From positions 201,067-265,066 of the forward strand of contig ML680052.1 of the NCBI GenBank assembly GCA_007922225.1: a stretch of DNA of 64,000 nt. The letters run 5' to 3'. Positions within the stretch are counted from its first letter, which is position 1; every line of letters starts with the position of its first letter. A program made the translations under genes and the position numbers. Origin of the DNA: Emydura subglobosa. Its lineage: Eukaryota; Chordata; Testudines; Chelidae. This document shows, piece after piece, positions 43,035-53,872 of the stretch. Below the pieces are notes generated by a model that worked only from the letters and a program-made list of their open reading frames with translations, was not told the origin of the DNA and searched no databases.

Positions 43035-43812
43035 CTTTCTGGGAGCAAGATCTATATTGTGCTATTGACATCAACAGCAGAACATCTATTGTCTGAAACA
43101 GAACCCAAATTTGACACTGTGTTCAGACAAACCAGTCTCATTCTAGTTTCTTCTCTTCAAATAAATGAGCCTGATTCTACATGTCTTTACCGTGTGTAGT
43201 GATCTATGCCTATTAAAATGTATGTAAGATACAATCAAATCAGGATGTTAACAATTTCCACCCATCTTGTACTGAGTTGTGCCCAAGTATCTGTTTTGAC
43301 ATATGACACAAGGTTCTAGGCAGGGCAGAACCAGTGATTCATACCCTCAGTTCAATTGCATTGATTTACACCAGCTAAGGAACCAACCCAGTTTATTTGC
43401 CAAATAATTGGTTTTGAAAAAGTCTACTCACCAAAAAAGTTGATCCTCTCTTTGTGGTTTCTCCTGCCTGTTGCTAGACTTGGTATCACAGTCCAATACT
43501 GAAAAACATGGAGGAAGTAGTTAGCACAAAGGCTACAATGTGATAAAATCAACCCGTCTTTTTGTGTTTTGACTACCTTGTCTCAGCCACACTGAATCAG
43601 ACATCCAGCCAAGCCACCTAACTTCGGACATGATCCGAAAGTTGCTGAAGTCAGTGGAAAGACAACATAGTTTGTTCTTGGCTGTGCTTCCCATAAGGAA
43701 TAATCTTCCCATTGCTTTGTGATTGTACAAGAAACCTCATTTATATTTTAGGCTTCCTAGTCTTTAATCTTTAATATTCCTGAAAATTAGGGTTTGTGTT
43801 ATACAAATTGGA
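43035..43812. other. Non-coding stretch without recognised gene
   Basis: No supported gene or element. Confidence 0.4.
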
Positions 43813-43850
43813 TCTATCTATCTATCGATCTATTGATCTATCTATCCTCA
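43813..43850. repeat. (ATCT)n microsatellite, imperfect
   Basis: Tetranucleotide array with two variant units (atcg, attg). Confidence 0.9.
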
Positions 43851-44507
43851 TACATATCCATCTCTCTTTCTCTGTGTTATATCTCATTTTCCCTTCCTCC
43901 AACCTCTCTTTCTCTCTGTCTCACAAATACAGCAAATAAAAACATCAGGTACTCCTTACCCTGAAAATTCGGTTACTATATGGGAGTGTATCTAATTTAT
44001 ATAGAATCAGACTATATAGTTTACGTCACTGCCCCCTCTGCTGTTGGAAACAAAGACCTTTTCTTTCTCTGGCAGTAAGACCAAGAGTTAATTATTTCTG
44101 AGGAGTCTAAATACAGTCTGGTTACCTCTGGGACATCAATCTCTTATTTAACAAGCTAACAGTGTACTGGATCAGTAATGAAGAAGCACTTTACAGTGCA
44201 TAATATGGCAGAACTTTGAAAGATCTATATGCTTTGCCTTATTTTGTTTATCAAGTCATCTATAGATCCTCAGATAATGTAAATCACCGCAGCCCCAGTG
44301 AAGTCAATGACACTACACCTGTTAGACCAGCTGAATAAGTGACCCTTTATTTCGAGTGACAATTATAAATGATGACAGTGACTCTGTTCTCGCGAGTAGC
44401 CAGTGATTGTTAGAGTTGGCTTCTTTCCGTCTATCATAGGCATTTATCTGCCCTCCTCACCCTTTTACCATAGAATCAAAGCATCTCGCTATTGTTAATA
44501 GAGTTAT
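43851..44507. other. Unassigned spacer
   Basis: CT-rich near 43860-43930, otherwise no recognised feature. Confidence 0.35.
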
Positions 44508-44630
44508 CCTCACCACACCCCTGTGAAGTAAGGAAGTGCTGTCAACCCAATGTACAGATGGGAAACTGAGTCACAGAGAGCCTAAATGACTTGCCCAAAG
44601 TTACATAGGAAGCCTGTAGCACAACCTGGG
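44508..44630 (-). repeat. MIR-type SINE, first part (split)
   Basis: cacacccctgtgaagtaaggaagtgctgtc, acagatgggaaactgagtcacagagag and acttgcccaaagttacata are the reverse complement of MIR. It stops at about 44630 and appears to resume at about 45147. Confidence 0.7.
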
Positions 44631-45146
44631 GTGCACGACTCCCTTGGGGGGCACCAAATATTACAGGGAGTCTGTGGGACTTCAGTAATATTGAGGTCAT
44701 TTACCCCCTCCCCCTCCCCCTGCTCCAGATGGCTGCAGCCCCCCCCACAAGCATCGTGCTGACCGGCACAGAGAAGCAGCCACTCCACCCCACCCCACCC
44801 CGCCCTGCACCGGCTGCATGCCTGACTGGGGCAGAGCAGCCCCAGCCAGCCCGCCAGCGCCTGCTGCCTTCATTATGCTCAGTCTACGAAGGATGGGCAG
44901 TGGCAAAGTCACATGGGATGTGTTGTAGTAGCTCTACCAGGGAAGGCTTAGCTTCTTCCTCAGGTAAGTGTAATTTATTAGTATTATTTCTGTAATTTAG
45001 TGTTGTTACTGTCGCCATCGTTATGTGTGTTTATAGGGATTATATGTGTTTATGGTGGGTTAGGGGCGAGGCGGGAGGAGATGGGGGTGCGTATTTTCCC
45101 TTGTGTTAACTCGCGAGGCTTTCACTCAGAAAGGTTGGGAACAACT
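44631..45146. mobile_element. About 0.5-kb insertion splitting a MIR, unclassified
   Basis: Sequence from acctggggtgcacgactccc to aaaggttgggaacaactgcg sits inside the MIR. The flanks gtagcaca and ttagcaga are similar 8-mers, possibly a decayed target duplication. The right end resembles hAT termini. Includes a C-rich tract (44700-44810). No ORF with recognisable domain. Confidence 0.5.
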
Positions 45147-45197
45147 GCGTTAGCAGAGCAGGGATTTGAGCTGAAGTCTCCTCAACCCGAGCCTTAA
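45147..45197 (-). repeat. MIR-type SINE, second part
   Basis: agcagagcagggatttgagctgaagtctcc continues the MIR of 44508-44630. Confidence 0.6.
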
Positions 45198-45666
45198 GCA
45201 ATGGATCGCCCTTCTGTGGGGCCTTGCCTGGCGCATGCCAGCTGCTGCGGTGAATAATGTCCTTGTTACGTTCTAAAGAAAATCCGTGGGAATCCGGACT
45301 GCGCTCGCTCCTTCATGGTGAGCAGAATAACACGAAGCAGGGGCTTCACTGTAAAACCACCAGGACTGAACCGACTGACAGTTGTGGGGGATTGTTGACT
45401 GAGTAATCGCCCATTGCAGGTGCTCTTGCAACTTTCCTTTGCCACCGGTCAGTGTGGGAGACAGGACACAGAGTTAGAGAGGGCACCCAGCATGGTGTTA
45501 ACTTCGAGGTTCTCTCAGCCAGCCTGTGCCACTCACTGGTGTGTTGGAAGTGGGGATCAACCTTCTTCTCAGATTTGAATCCAGGCTGCTCTCGACCGGC
45601 TGAGACCAGAAGAAAAACACTTGTCAAAAAGTTGGTGGAGTTTGGCTAAGACTCCAGTAAGGAAGG
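45198..45666. other. Unassigned spacer
   Basis: No gene or clear element. Confidence 0.35.
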
Positions 45667-45674
45667 ATCTAGTG

Positions 45675-46461
45675 CAATGGTTCCCAACCTTTTTTGCTCG
45701 AGGACCACAAATATCATTTTTACAATCCTTGAAGGGCCACTGGTCTATCAACTCACCAAAAAGATATTGAGGTACAGCCCAGTAAGGACTACAAATCACG
45801 GCATATTTAAAGGAAACATTTTGACGCTACTGGGCTCATTTGTAACTTCACTATTTTACACCTACGAACTACTCACAGTACGTCACACACTCACGGACAA
45901 AGCACCAGTGTAGATGAGTGACTGTCACTACACGCTGAAGCACATGGCCTGGCAGCTCAGTCACGGTGGGTGACAAACCGGAAGACACCGATTTTTAGAG
46001 TCCTGCCCCTCCTCAGGCATGGTGGGTCTTGGCTGCTACACCAGCAGCTCCCCTCCACTGCAGCGAGACAGAAGAAATTCAGCGAGGAGGCTGCTTCACC
46101 CCATGCTTCACCCCGTGCGCTCCACCTGGGTCCCTAGACAGTGGCTTCCTTCTGCAGCCAGGTGGATGGGAGATCAGTGCTCCCCTCCCTTTGGCTCCAG
46201 CAGGGGCCCCAGTACCTAGTGATCCAGGCAGAGAACTTTGCCATGCTCTATGCTACAGCCAAACAGGGGAGATCACTGATCTCACATCCCCTTGGGTGCA
46301 GCAAGGAGCCTTCACCGGTTTTGTAGCCCCACGGCAACATGCTGCACCAGGGTCCTTAAGCAACAGCTGTCTTCTGCAGCCAGTGGGAGGGGAGTGGTGG
46401 GCCACTTCGAAAGACCCCATGGGCCACCTTTGGCCCTCAGGCCACAGGTTGGGAACCACTG
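45675..46461. mobile_element. Non-autonomous hAT element, 787 bp
   Basis: Starts caatggttcccaacctttttt and ends aggttgggaaccactg, near-perfect terminal inverted repeats. Flanked by atctagtg (45667-45674) and atctaggg (46462-46469), an 8-bp target duplication with one change. The interior is GC-rich; the plus-strand frame at 46029-46655 crosses the right end and has no transposase resemblance. Confidence 0.85.
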
Positions 46462-46744
46462 ATCTAGGGTATGCTCAGAATGTGGACGTTAAATCTCTAA
46501 GGACGACATTCCTCCCAGTAGCAAGACTCTGGAGAAGACTATATGCACAAATGAAGCTCCAGCTAAGTTCTATGTTAGGGGCTCAAGAAGGAAATAGCTG
46601 GTGTAGGGGATCATGTATGGGTGAATTACACTCTACAGTGGGGGTTAGCTTATGAACAAAGGCCAATTTTGCCAACCTACCTCACATTAAGTAATGCCTT
46701 GTGCCCACATCCACAAAGGGACTTACGTTCCTAAAGCCCAAATG

Positions 46745-47576
46745 GGGTGGAGGGAGTGGTAGCTATGCTGAAGAGAAAGGATAGGATGCAGAGTGACCTA
46801 GACAAATTGGAGGACTGGGTCAAAATAAATCTGATGAGGTTCAATAAGGATCCTGCACCTAGGACAGAAAAGTCCCATGCACAGCTACAGACTGGGGACA
46901 AACAGGGTAGGCAGCAGTTCTGCAGAAAAGGACATGGGTGTTACAGTGGATAAGAAGCTGGAGATGAGTCAAGAGTTTGCCCTTATTGCCAAGAAGGTTC
47001 ATGGCATATTGGGCTGCATTAGTAGGAGCATTGCCAGCAGATTGAGGGAACTGATTATTCCCCTCTATTCGGCATTGGTGAGCCTGCATTTGGAGTTTTG
47101 TGTTCAGTTTGGGGTCCCCCCCAACAGGAAGGATGTAGACAAGTTGGAGAAAGTCCAGCGGAGGGCAACGAAAATGAATAGGGGGCTGGAGCACAAGACT
47201 TATGAGAAGAGTCTGAGAGAACTAAGCTTGTTTAGTCTATAAAAGAGAAGAATGAGGGGGAATTTGATAGCAGCCTTTAACTACCTGAAAGGGGGTTCCA
47301 GGGAGGATGGGGCTAGGCTGTCCTTGGTGGTGGTAGATGACAGAACAAGGAACAATGGTTTCTATTTGCAGTAGGGGGAGGTCTCAGTTGGATATTAGGA
47401 AAAACTTTTCCCTTAGGTGGGTGGTGAAGCACTGGAATGGGTTACCTAGACAGGTGGTGGACTCTCCATCTTTAGAGGTTTTTAAGGTGTGGCTTGACAA
47501 AGCCCTGGCTAGGATGGTTTAGTTGGGGTTGGACTAGATGACTTCCTGAGGTCCCTTCCAACCCTAACCTTCTTCT
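46745..47576 (+). mobile_element. CR1 LINE 3' half, plus strand
   Basis: Plus-strand frame 46877-47242 (121 aa) reads ..[20 protein letters not shown].. and LVSLHLEFCVQFGVPPNRKD, ending in a stop (SLFSL*) where the family continues QKRRMRG. The rest of the C-terminus follows (ctagacaggtggtggactc) and the 3' end is cttcttctgtgattct. Small deletions in the upstream part. Dead copy. Confidence 0.88.
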
Positions 47577-47714
47577 GTGATTCTAAAGAACCTCCATTGT
47601 CCTAATTGAGTGTCTTAATCGTCAGACTCTGGAGTTAATCTGAGACTCTTGCCCAGTCCATACGTAAGTATTTATACAATGCAGAACAGCTTCAACAGGA
47701 GAAGTAAGAGCTAC
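47577..47714. other. Unassigned spacer
   Basis: No recognised element. Confidence 0.3.
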
Positions 47715-47830
47715 ACACTCCAAAATAGCCCAGCAGTTAAAGCACTCATCTGGAGGTAAGAAGCTCTATACACAACGTGCTGTTCCACAGGACGGATTTA
47801 AACCTGGACATACCACATCACAAAGAACCA
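47715..47830 (+). repeat. tRNA-derived SINE-like fragment
   Basis: atagcccagcagttaaagcactcatctgg resembles a tRNA-type box A region, with a weak box B (ggatttaaacc) downstream. Same type as 2895-2985. Confidence 0.4.
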
Positions 47831-48549
47831 AGCTAGCCACGGGGCTAGAGGGACGCACCGAATGTCTAAGACAGGCATGAAATGGGCTTTTCCTATTTGC
47901 CGACCGATGCTGCACAATTCCTGAACCAAACATTTGCCCTGAATTTTCAGTTTTCTGGATGAAGCAATAAATGAATAAAATAATAATAATAAAAAAATTA
48001 CTCAATTATACAACACACATGCCTAAGTAACTCAAGTGCCTAGGTGTTTGCAGTAGAGATGGTCACTTTTTTTTAAATATAGGCAAAAAAGGTTTTAAAA
48101 ATGCATAAATACATAAAATATAAGATATTTATGTGTATTCCCTGGGTTGCAAACGTAATTTGCCATTATTCCAGCCTGACGGCTACTTTAAAGAGGCCCA
48201 GATTTTCTCACTGGGAAAATTCAAAAGATTCACAGCTCGATTTTGCCAGTAACTTCATCTCAATCCCTAGATTTTTTCTAACAGACATACAGCCAGAAAA
48301 CCAGCCTGTTTGAAATCTTCCAGCATTTCATGAAGAAGCGTCAACCACTCCAAGACCAAGACTCTTCACCTCAGTGTCAGAAATGGTGTATGTCTTTTAA
48401 ACTAGAGGTGGTGAAATTGAAACAAAAAGTTGAATTTTTGAGTATCAGCCAAGCCCTTCTGCAAACGCTCACAAAAAAATCAGTATTGCTTCAAAAATGC
48501 TCTGCAAGAAAAGGGACTAACGGTTGGACTCTCATGCGGCTTTTACACC
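47831..48549. other. Non-coding stretch without recognised gene
   Basis: Several short frames on both strands without family resemblance. Confidence 0.4.
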
Positions 48550-48720
48550 AGTGACATTAGTCGAGTGACTCCTGATTTACACCATTAGGGGTGGGAGGAA
48601 TATTGGTCTCATTGATTCCCGTGATGTAACTCCTGATTTGCATCGGGGTGCGCGAGAGGAGAATCAGCCTCAATGACTCCAGTCGAGTGATTCCTGATTT
48701 ATACCAGAATGACAGAAAGG
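48550..48720. repeat. Degenerate tandem repeat, about three units
   Basis: Three units of roughly 55 bp share 'gtgactcctgatttacacc' and 'gaggagaatcag' words. An old sauropsid-type repeat; no coding function. Confidence 0.55.
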
Positions 48721-49517
48721 ACAATTAAAACTAAGGTGAGTGAAAAGTGTCACCATCATATCCACCATATATATTTCATTGTCCAAATGTATATGAAAAG
48801 GCAGACACGTCTTTAATTATGTATTTAATTTTACACCCTGACTATCTGTAAAATATGCTCCACAATTAGTTGGAGTAACTACAGAGACACCAGGGGAAAT
48901 ATAATATATCTGCAATATGAGAATGTGTGTCATGACCAGCTCTCTTATGGGTGTGTTCCATCCTTAGATCTCTAAGCGCTCTTCAAAGACCCATTTAGTG
49001 CCTGGAGCAAAGATGGAGATGCCTGGATCTGGGAAGGTGACCTAGGTCCTCTGACACAGTCCAGTGACTTATCTGCTAGACAAAATTGATCATTCCATAG
49101 TCGGTGATGGAACAGTAGCCTTTTGTTTTGTTTCTTATGTATTCAGTAGACCCTAATGAATCTGTGCAGGAAATGTTATAATATTTCAGCTCAAAGGCAA
49201 TAGATCTGTTCCTTCGATGGGGAGAGTGGATGCTTTTGAGAATCCATGCATTAAATTCTGCCATGAGAAGATTGTGTTGAGCTTGAAGTCTCCAGTGAGA
49301 AGAAAGGAAAATAATATATGATTAGCGATTCTACTCATCTGATTTTAGCTCCTCCCCAAGATGCACCCCCCCTTTAAAAAAAATAGTCCATACATGTGTT
49401 GGTGAGTAGAGCTGGTCCAACTTAAGGTTAAATTTTGAAACTTTGAACATGATTGATATGGAGCCAATTTCCAATTTTATGACATTTTTCACAATATTTT
49501 TCCCTAAATGTTTAATA
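48721..49517. other. Non-coding stretch without recognised gene
   Basis: No supported gene or element. Confidence 0.4.
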
Positions 49518-50035
49518 GATCCATAGAGTTTAAGGTCAGAAGGGATCATGGGGTCATCTAATCTGACCTCTTGTAGATCACCAGTCATTAAATTTCATCC
49601 AGTTACCCAACAATTTGTGTTTGGCTAGAGCTCACACTCCAGAAAGGCATCTAGTCTGAATCTGAAGACACAATAACACCTAGGCTATGGCTACGTTAGA
49701 AATGTTACAGCAACAGAGCTACAACACTATGTATAGTGTAGATACTTATCACACCAATGGAAGATCTTCCACTGTCCTGCGTTCACCTCTCCAGGAGGCA
49801 GTAACTAGGTCAATGGAGGATTCTTCCATCAGCCTAGTGACATCTATACAGGGGCTCAGGTTGACTTAATCATGCTGCACAGGACACGAAATTTTTCACA
49901 GACTTGCGTGAGATAGTTTGGTTGACCTAACCTTTAAGTGTAGATGAGCCAAAAGAATCCACCACTTCCCTTGATAGTCTGTCCGACTGGCTAATTGCCC
50001 TTTGTCTCCCAAAGACCCCATGGCTGAGAGTTTCC
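49518..50035 (-). mobile_element. CR1 LINE 3' fragment, old, split by a MITE
   Basis: Left block 49518-49681: atccatagagtttaaggtcagaaggg, tctaatctgacctcttgtag. Right block 49955-50035: agaatccaccacttcccttgatag. The blocks are consecutive parts of the old CR1 3' UTR, separated by the MITE at 49682-49955. Confidence 0.65.
49682..49955. mobile_element. MITE of the 'tctacac' group, inside a CR1
   Basis: Left edge taggctatggctacgttag, right edge aagtgtagatgagcc, imperfectly inverted. Related to 59752-60050. No coding capacity. Confidence 0.7.
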
Positions 50036-50701
50036 TGTTCTTTGCACACACTTCTCACCTGACACCTGGCAAACTCACTATACCAAAGAGACTTTTTACA
50101 GGGTATTTTTATCCATAACGAGTAACATGCCAGGTATCTACAGAAAGCTCATGACTTGTCAAACATGCCAGTATTGCAAGATATATGTATGGATAATATT
50201 TCAGGAATAATGTATTGATATTGAAAGCAGGCCTGACAGAGGAGAAGTAGAAATTAGTCACCAGGCGGTAATGTATCTCAGTGATGATTCAAGGAAGAGG
50301 GAGTTTGTCACCCCTCCTTGGAAAACATGTGGGGTAAAGCAAAGTTCTATTGTCTACCATTGGCATAGTCAAAACCATCAGAGAGGACAGTCAAACAATC
50401 AGGTTTGCGTTTTATGATTTTGTTTTCTGTTGTATTCATTTCCACCACACCCTCTTGTTTCTATTGAAATCCTTAATCTTCCTTAAATCTATATTCCTAC
50501 TGTATCAGTTTAATCCTGTGTCAGCCTTTCAGTTATTTTGTCCAGGATTTATGTCAGGCTAACCAGCCTGTAGTTACCTGGCTCAAAATAATCTTCTATT
50601 CACATGTGTTTGTAGTATTTAGCAATGTTCATTTACCACAGCTCCATTTTTCAGTAAACCAAAATTTCAGTGACAATTCTGATATTCTTTTCAATCATGT
50701 T
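50036..50701. other. Non-coding stretch without recognised gene
   Basis: No supported gene or element. A plus-strand frame at 50350-50562 is Phe/Leu-rich low complexity. Confidence 0.4.
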
Positions 50702-50709
50702 ATCTACAC

Positions 50710-51603
50710 TATGGCCATCAAACAATTAAAACAGAAAATTGCAATTGATTGCAAGATTGAAGAAATAGCTGTGATTAATCACAGTTTTAATCGCACAATA
50801 ATAGAATGCCAATTTAAATTTATTATAAATACTTCTGGATGTTTTTCTACATTTTCAAATATATTGATTTCAATTGCAACACAGAATACAAAGTACAGTG
50901 CTCACCTTATGTGACCTTTTATTACAAATATTTGCACTGTAAAAAGATTTTTAAAAAGAAGAATGAAGGGGCAGTTGAATGTTTAGCACAACTGGCATGT
51001 GAATACCTTGTAATGCTGGCTACAACAGTGCCATGTCAGTGCCTGTTCTCACTTTCAGATGACGCTGTAAATAAGAAGCGGGCCAGATTATCTCCTGTAA
51101 ATGTGAACCAACTTGTTTGTCTTAGCAATTGGCTGAACAAGAAGTAGGACTGAGTGGACTTATAGACGCTAAAGTTTTACATTGTTTTGTATATGAGGGC
51201 AGTTATGTAAAAAAAAAGTCTACATTGTAAGTTGCATTTTCATGATAAAGAGATTGCACTACCATACTTGTATGAGGTGAATTGAAAAATGCTATTTCTT
51301 TTGTTTATCTTTTTACATCCCAAATATTTTTTTAATAAAAATAATAATATAAAGTGAGCACTGTACTCTTTGTATTCTGTGTTGTGACTGAAATCGGTAC
51401 ATTTGAAAATGTTGGAAAACATCCAAAAATATTTATATTAAATTGAAATTGGCATCCTATTATACTTTAATGGCGTGATTAAAACTGTGATTCATCTCAA
51501 TTATTATTTGTGTAGTTAATTATAATTGTAATTAATTTTGTGATTGTAGTTAATTTATTTTGTGTTAATTGCTTGTTTTAACTGTGATTAATTGTCAGCC
51601 CTA
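50710..51603 (+). mobile_element. hAT element with long inverted ends and transposase C-terminus
   Basis: 894 bp. Ends are tatggccatcaaacaatt and aattgtcagccctaa-type, imperfect inverted repeats extending inward about 200 bp (50839-50930 mirrors 51330-51430). Flanks atctacac (50702-50709) and atctatac (51604-51611) form an 8-bp target duplication with one change. The interior encodes a transposase C-terminal piece (see 50969-51147). Most of the transposase is deleted. Confidence 0.88.
50969..51147 (+). pseudogene. hAT transposase C-terminal (hATC dimerisation) fragment
   Basis: The plus-strand frame (50839-51147, biologically relevant from about 50969) reads AVECLAQLACEYLVMLATTV, PCQCLFSLSDDAVNKKRARL and SPVNVNQLVCLSNWLNKK, then stop. 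The order A-x-x-Y-L..P-C-x-x-x-F-S..N-x-K-R..L-S-x-x-x-V..L-x-x-W is the hATC dimerisation region found at the end of hAT transposases. The preceding catalytic domain is missing, so it is a transposon relic, not a host gene. Confidence 0.82.
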
Positions 51604-51754
51604 ATCTATACAAAGATTGAAACCAGAATGGCATCTCTCCCTCTTCTTATCTCTCTTTCTTTCTCTCTCTCTTTTCCTAAATTTCCTATAACTTATGGCT
51701 GGTATAGCATTTGAGTCATCACATCTCTAGCATCTGTCATTCTATGGTTCTCTC

Positions 51755-51756
51755 AG
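51755..51756 (+). promoter_or_regulatory. Predicted splice acceptor of OR pseudogene
   Basis: tctatggttctctcag ends in AG 20 bp before the start codon, after a CT-rich tract (51640-51680). Confidence 0.55.
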
Positions 51757-51776
51757 GTTTCAAGAATAATGGAGAC

Positions 51777-52324
51777 ATGGAACAGGACAACCAGACAGTG
51801 GTGAGAGAATTCATGTTACTGGGATTCAGTAGTCAATGGGTGGTGAAGATGTCCCTATTCCTGGTCTTTCTAATCATCTACACCATCTCCCTGGCTGGGA
51901 ACTGCCTCATTGTGACACTGACACTGTTTGATCCTCGACTTCACATGCCCATGTACTTTTTCCTCAGCAACTTGTCCTGCCTGGAGGTCTTCTACACTTC
52001 GGTCACTGTCCCAAAGATGCTCGCCAACTTACTGTCCAGAAGACTGAGCATCACCGTGGGTGGCTGCATTGCTCGATAGTACTTGTTCTTCTCTCTAGGG
52101 CCACCGAATGCTTCCTTTTGGCCACCATGGCCTATGTTCGATATTTGGCCATATGTAATCCATTGCAATACAGCAGTTTCATGAGCCACCGGCTCTATCT
52201 CAACCTGGCCATTGCCTGTTGGGTCTGTGGCTTCCTCTCCCCCTTGCTACCCACTCTCATGATTTCCAACCTCCCCTTCCAAACTACTAATCCCAACATC
52301 CAAGGTGAACGAATCACTCTTTAA
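51777..52324 (+). pseudogene. Olfactory receptor pseudogene, truncated after TM4
   Basis: ATG at 51777 opens MEQDNQTVVREFMLLGFSS (NQT sequon), TM1 with LAGN, LHMPMYFFLSNLSCLEVFY, and VGGCIAR with a stop at 52077-52079. A 1-bp loss near 52100 follows, then the frame resumes as GATECFLLATMAYVRYLAIC (DRY is VRY), TM4 (ACWVCGFLSPLLPTLMIS) and the start of ECL2, where it departs from OR sequence near 52290. TM5 to TM7 are absent. Lesions: premature stop, frameshift, lost DRY Asp, 3' truncation. OR6-like phrases. Confidence 0.92.
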
Positions 52325-52589
52325 GTCCCTTGGACAGGTATGATCCCACTTCAGTAAAATTGAAAAGCTTGGATTTGGACAAAGTAAATATTAGCGTGGG
52401 AGCAAGTGAGGACTGTTTGGGTTGCAAATGGTCTACGCTGGGGACTACAGAATTCCTACCGCTTCATTGGCAAATCTTTCCTGTCCTCGTCTACACAGTC
52501 AACTTTCTTGCACTCTTGTTCATGCTGAGTGGGAACTTACTCTATGAGTTGCTCATTATAACTACAGGGACATTGTAGGGCGCGGAAGA
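52325..52589. other. Junction sequence between OR pseudogene and LTR
   Basis: A frame at 52330-52578 has one hydrophobic stretch (FPVLVYTVNFLALLFMLSGN) but no family I can name. Could be internal retroviral sequence or unrelated. Confidence 0.3.
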
Positions 52590-53099
52590 CATTGTAACGT
52601 GAATCTAGCACAGTGGCAAGACCAGGCCCGATGGCCTAGATCTGACCCCAAGATAAAGCAGAAGTATGCTAACCGCAAAACTGGTTTGAAGCAGCTAAGG
52701 AAGAAAACAAGTGCCCACAGCTTATAGTGGATTGGGCACTGGAAGGACACCAACAGTAAGATGAATAACAAGTGCCAGCAACCAATCACTCATTGAATTA
52801 GAAAGTAACCAATAGGCAGATTGTCAGGATGAGGGAAAAGGTTATATGAGGGTAAGGGATGACACACTGCTGTGAAGCTCTGCGTGAGAAGCGAGGGTGC
52901 CACATGGCAGGTCCGCTCCTGGGGCAGCATGCTTAAGGGAGAATGGGGCTTCCCTCCCTCATTTTGGTAAGTGTTCGAATTATATTGCTAGCAGCTTAAA
53001 TAAACAAATCTTGTGGGCACTGGCTTGCCCGACTGCTCTTTTCTCACCACCGAGATCTCAACCATGAACCCTCCGTCTCGGCGGAGTACAGACATAACA
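52590..53099 (+). mobile_element. Solo LTR-like block, plus strand
   Basis: Has two CCAAT-like motifs (aaccaatc near 52780, aaccaatag near 52810), a TATA-like ttatatga (52842-52849), AATAAA at 52999-53004 and a U5-like tail ending gacataaca. Classical LTR layout. No clear target duplication. The 5' edge is uncertain (52574 or 52593). Confidence 0.65.
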
Positions 53100-53261
53100 A
53101 AGTAAGTTGCTACTCATTGAGTATGGCAGTACTTAGACCCATAGGGATTATCTGGAGAGATTTCTCCCATCCTTACATAGGCTGAGTATATGTATGGTTG
53201 TAGTCACATTGAAAACTTCTCTCTCTTCTTCTCTCACTCTCAGTCAAAATATATAAACATT

Positions 53262-53299
53262 TATCTATCTATCATCTATCTATCTATCTATCTATCTAA

Positions 53300-53334
<35 letters not shown>

Positions 53335-53349
53335 CCTATCTATCTATCG
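53262..53349. repeat. (TATC)n microsatellite
   Basis: Tetranucleotide array with a few variant units. Confidence 0.97.
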
Positions 53350-53785
53350 GTATGAAGTGAATTAATATGTTGATGGAGAATTAAAATATCATTATTTTTA
53401 ATCATCACCATCATCGTTATCGTTAGCAGCAGCTGCTGCGTTGATTGCATGGCAAAGCAGGATTTCTTCCTATGAAAGGAAATTTTTGCATGGCAAATTT
53501 GCCAGGCCAATTTAAAAAAATCAGGTTGTCTGACAAGTATTTTTCCTTCACATACAGGCAACACATCTTCTAAATAGCTAAAGAACATAACACGAAGCAA
53601 ATGAATGAGAACTTGGGGTTGCCACCACACATCTATTCTGCAATGGAGCTTAAAATATGGTCAAGATAATTATGGGGAGAAATCCCTCTATAGCAGAAGT
53701 AAAAAAAGCAAACCAGCAAACAGGAAAGAAAGTCTTTACCTAACAAGCAACAGTGAACTCTTGATCTGATCCAGTAAGTAATTCA
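53350..53785. other. Unassigned spacer
   Basis: No gene or clear element. Confidence 0.35.
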
Positions 53786-53872
53786 TGATTGGGATTGGCC
53801 CTGCTTTGAGCAGGGGGTTGGGTTAGATGACGTCCTGAGGTGTCTTCCAACCCTGATCTTCTGTGATTCTAT
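53786..53872 (+). mobile_element. CR1 LINE 3' UTR tail
   Basis: gattggccctgctttgagcagggggttgggttagatg through gatcttctgtgattctatg, the last about 85 bp of a CR1. Confidence 0.85.

Noticed and set aside
46029..46655. 208-aa plus-strand open frame
   Set aside because: It lies mostly in a non-autonomous hAT element with defined inverted ends and runs past its right end. No domain or typical start context.
50839..50968. N-terminal part of the hAT-region frame (FYIFKYIDFNCNTE...)
   Set aside because: This is terminal inverted-repeat sequence, not transposase; the mirrored frame on the other strand near 51240-51422 shows the same.
52330..52578. 82-aa frame as the missing half of the OR
   Set aside because: The hydrophobic segment lacks any OR TM5-TM7 motif such as KAFSTC or NPIIY.
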